64,000 nucleotides of DNA from Caenorhabditis remanei (taxonomy: Eukaryota > Nematoda > Chromadorea > Rhabditida > Rhabditidae), in assembly GCF_010183535.1 (NCBI RefSeq), contig NC_071329.1:15500001-15564000 (forward strand). The letters run 5' to 3'. Below the pieces are notes generated by a model that had not been told where the DNA came from, made no database searches, and saw only the letters and a program-made list of their open reading frames with translations. Positions 63,895-64,000 of the stretch are shown one piece after another. A program made the translations under genes and the position numbers. Each line of letters starts with the position of its first letter. Position 1 is the stretch's first letter.

Positions 63895-64000
63895 CTAAGA
63901 AAGTATCCCGGTATCCCAGTGGTTATGTGCAAGGCCAACATCATTTTGGTATTCGAAGCTTATGGAACCCACACACATCTTGGCCCAAATCTCTCGACTC
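63895..64000 (-). CDS. 3' end of a minus-strand gene leaving the window
   Basis: The last 106 bases on the minus strand stay open to TAG at 63895-63897, reading REIWAKMCVGSISFEYQND and ending GLAHNHWDTGILS. The composition is protein-like and a poly(A) signal follows. The family is not recognised from this fragment. Confidence 0.5.
   Translation of the reverse strand, partial: SREIWAKMCVGSISFEYQNDVGLAHNHWDTGILS

Overview
This window is nuclear DNA from a nematode, almost certainly a Caenorhabditis species. The signs are AT-rich DNA, many short introns of about 45-60 bp with TTTTCAG acceptors, tandem C-type lectin plus CUB genes, an intact Tc1-type transposon whose transposase has the 343-residue length of Tc1, secreted Thr/Ser-rich mucin-like genes, and very many fold-back (MITE-like) repeats. 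I cannot name the species. All exon structures below were read by eye from splice signals and reading-frame continuity.

Layout. (1) 1.5-17.4 kb is a C-type lectin cluster. Three complete genes lie on + (1517-3575, 9528-11493, 11759-13612), one complete gene on - (15484-17411), and one truncated pseudogene on + (7838-8145). Each intact gene encodes signal peptide, CTLD, CTLD and CUB in 418-422 residues with matching exon sizes. A full-length Tc1-like element (3919-5533) sits between the first gene and the pseudogene, and a 1.15 kb near-perfect fold-back element (14003-15152) separates the convergent last two genes. (2) 17.8-24.3 kb holds a short minus-strand gene (17976-19157) that is duplicated at 47582-48717, a TIR-bounded element (19726-20820), a possible spliced gene of unknown function, and a small secreted acidic protein gene (22787-24219). 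(3) 26.5-34.2 kb is a 21-exon minus-strand secreted mucin-like gene (923 residues). Its paralogue (858 residues, 7 exons) lies at 57.4-61.9 kb. They share first exon, second exon, promoter and a C-terminal domain. (4) Between the two mucin genes are two large satellite arrays. The first (35.18-44.19 kb) is a higher-order array in which a block of about 237 bp alternates with 1-6 copies of a 55-bp repeat. The second (49.64-56.05 kb) is an array of about 54 monomers of 119 bp, with three stray monomers at 34.8-35.18 kb. (5) 62-64 kb has one orphan terminal exon and the 3' end of another minus-strand gene that leaves the window.

The overall picture is a fast-evolving environmental-response region: secreted lectins and mucins, probably at the gut or cuticle surface (inference), that grew by local duplication. 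The pair (short gene + mucin gene) at 17.8-34.2 kb and the pair at 47.6-61.9 kb look like two copies of one ancestral segment, pushed apart by satellite growth. The most unusual features are the higher-order satellite whose constant block carries a tRNA-like box B and nested hairpins, a solo copy of that block inside a TIR element at 46.03-46.24 kb that may be its progenitor, transposon insertions whose empty sites can be read inside the same window, three 107-bp copies of one fold-back element in introns, and two candidate GC-AG introns.
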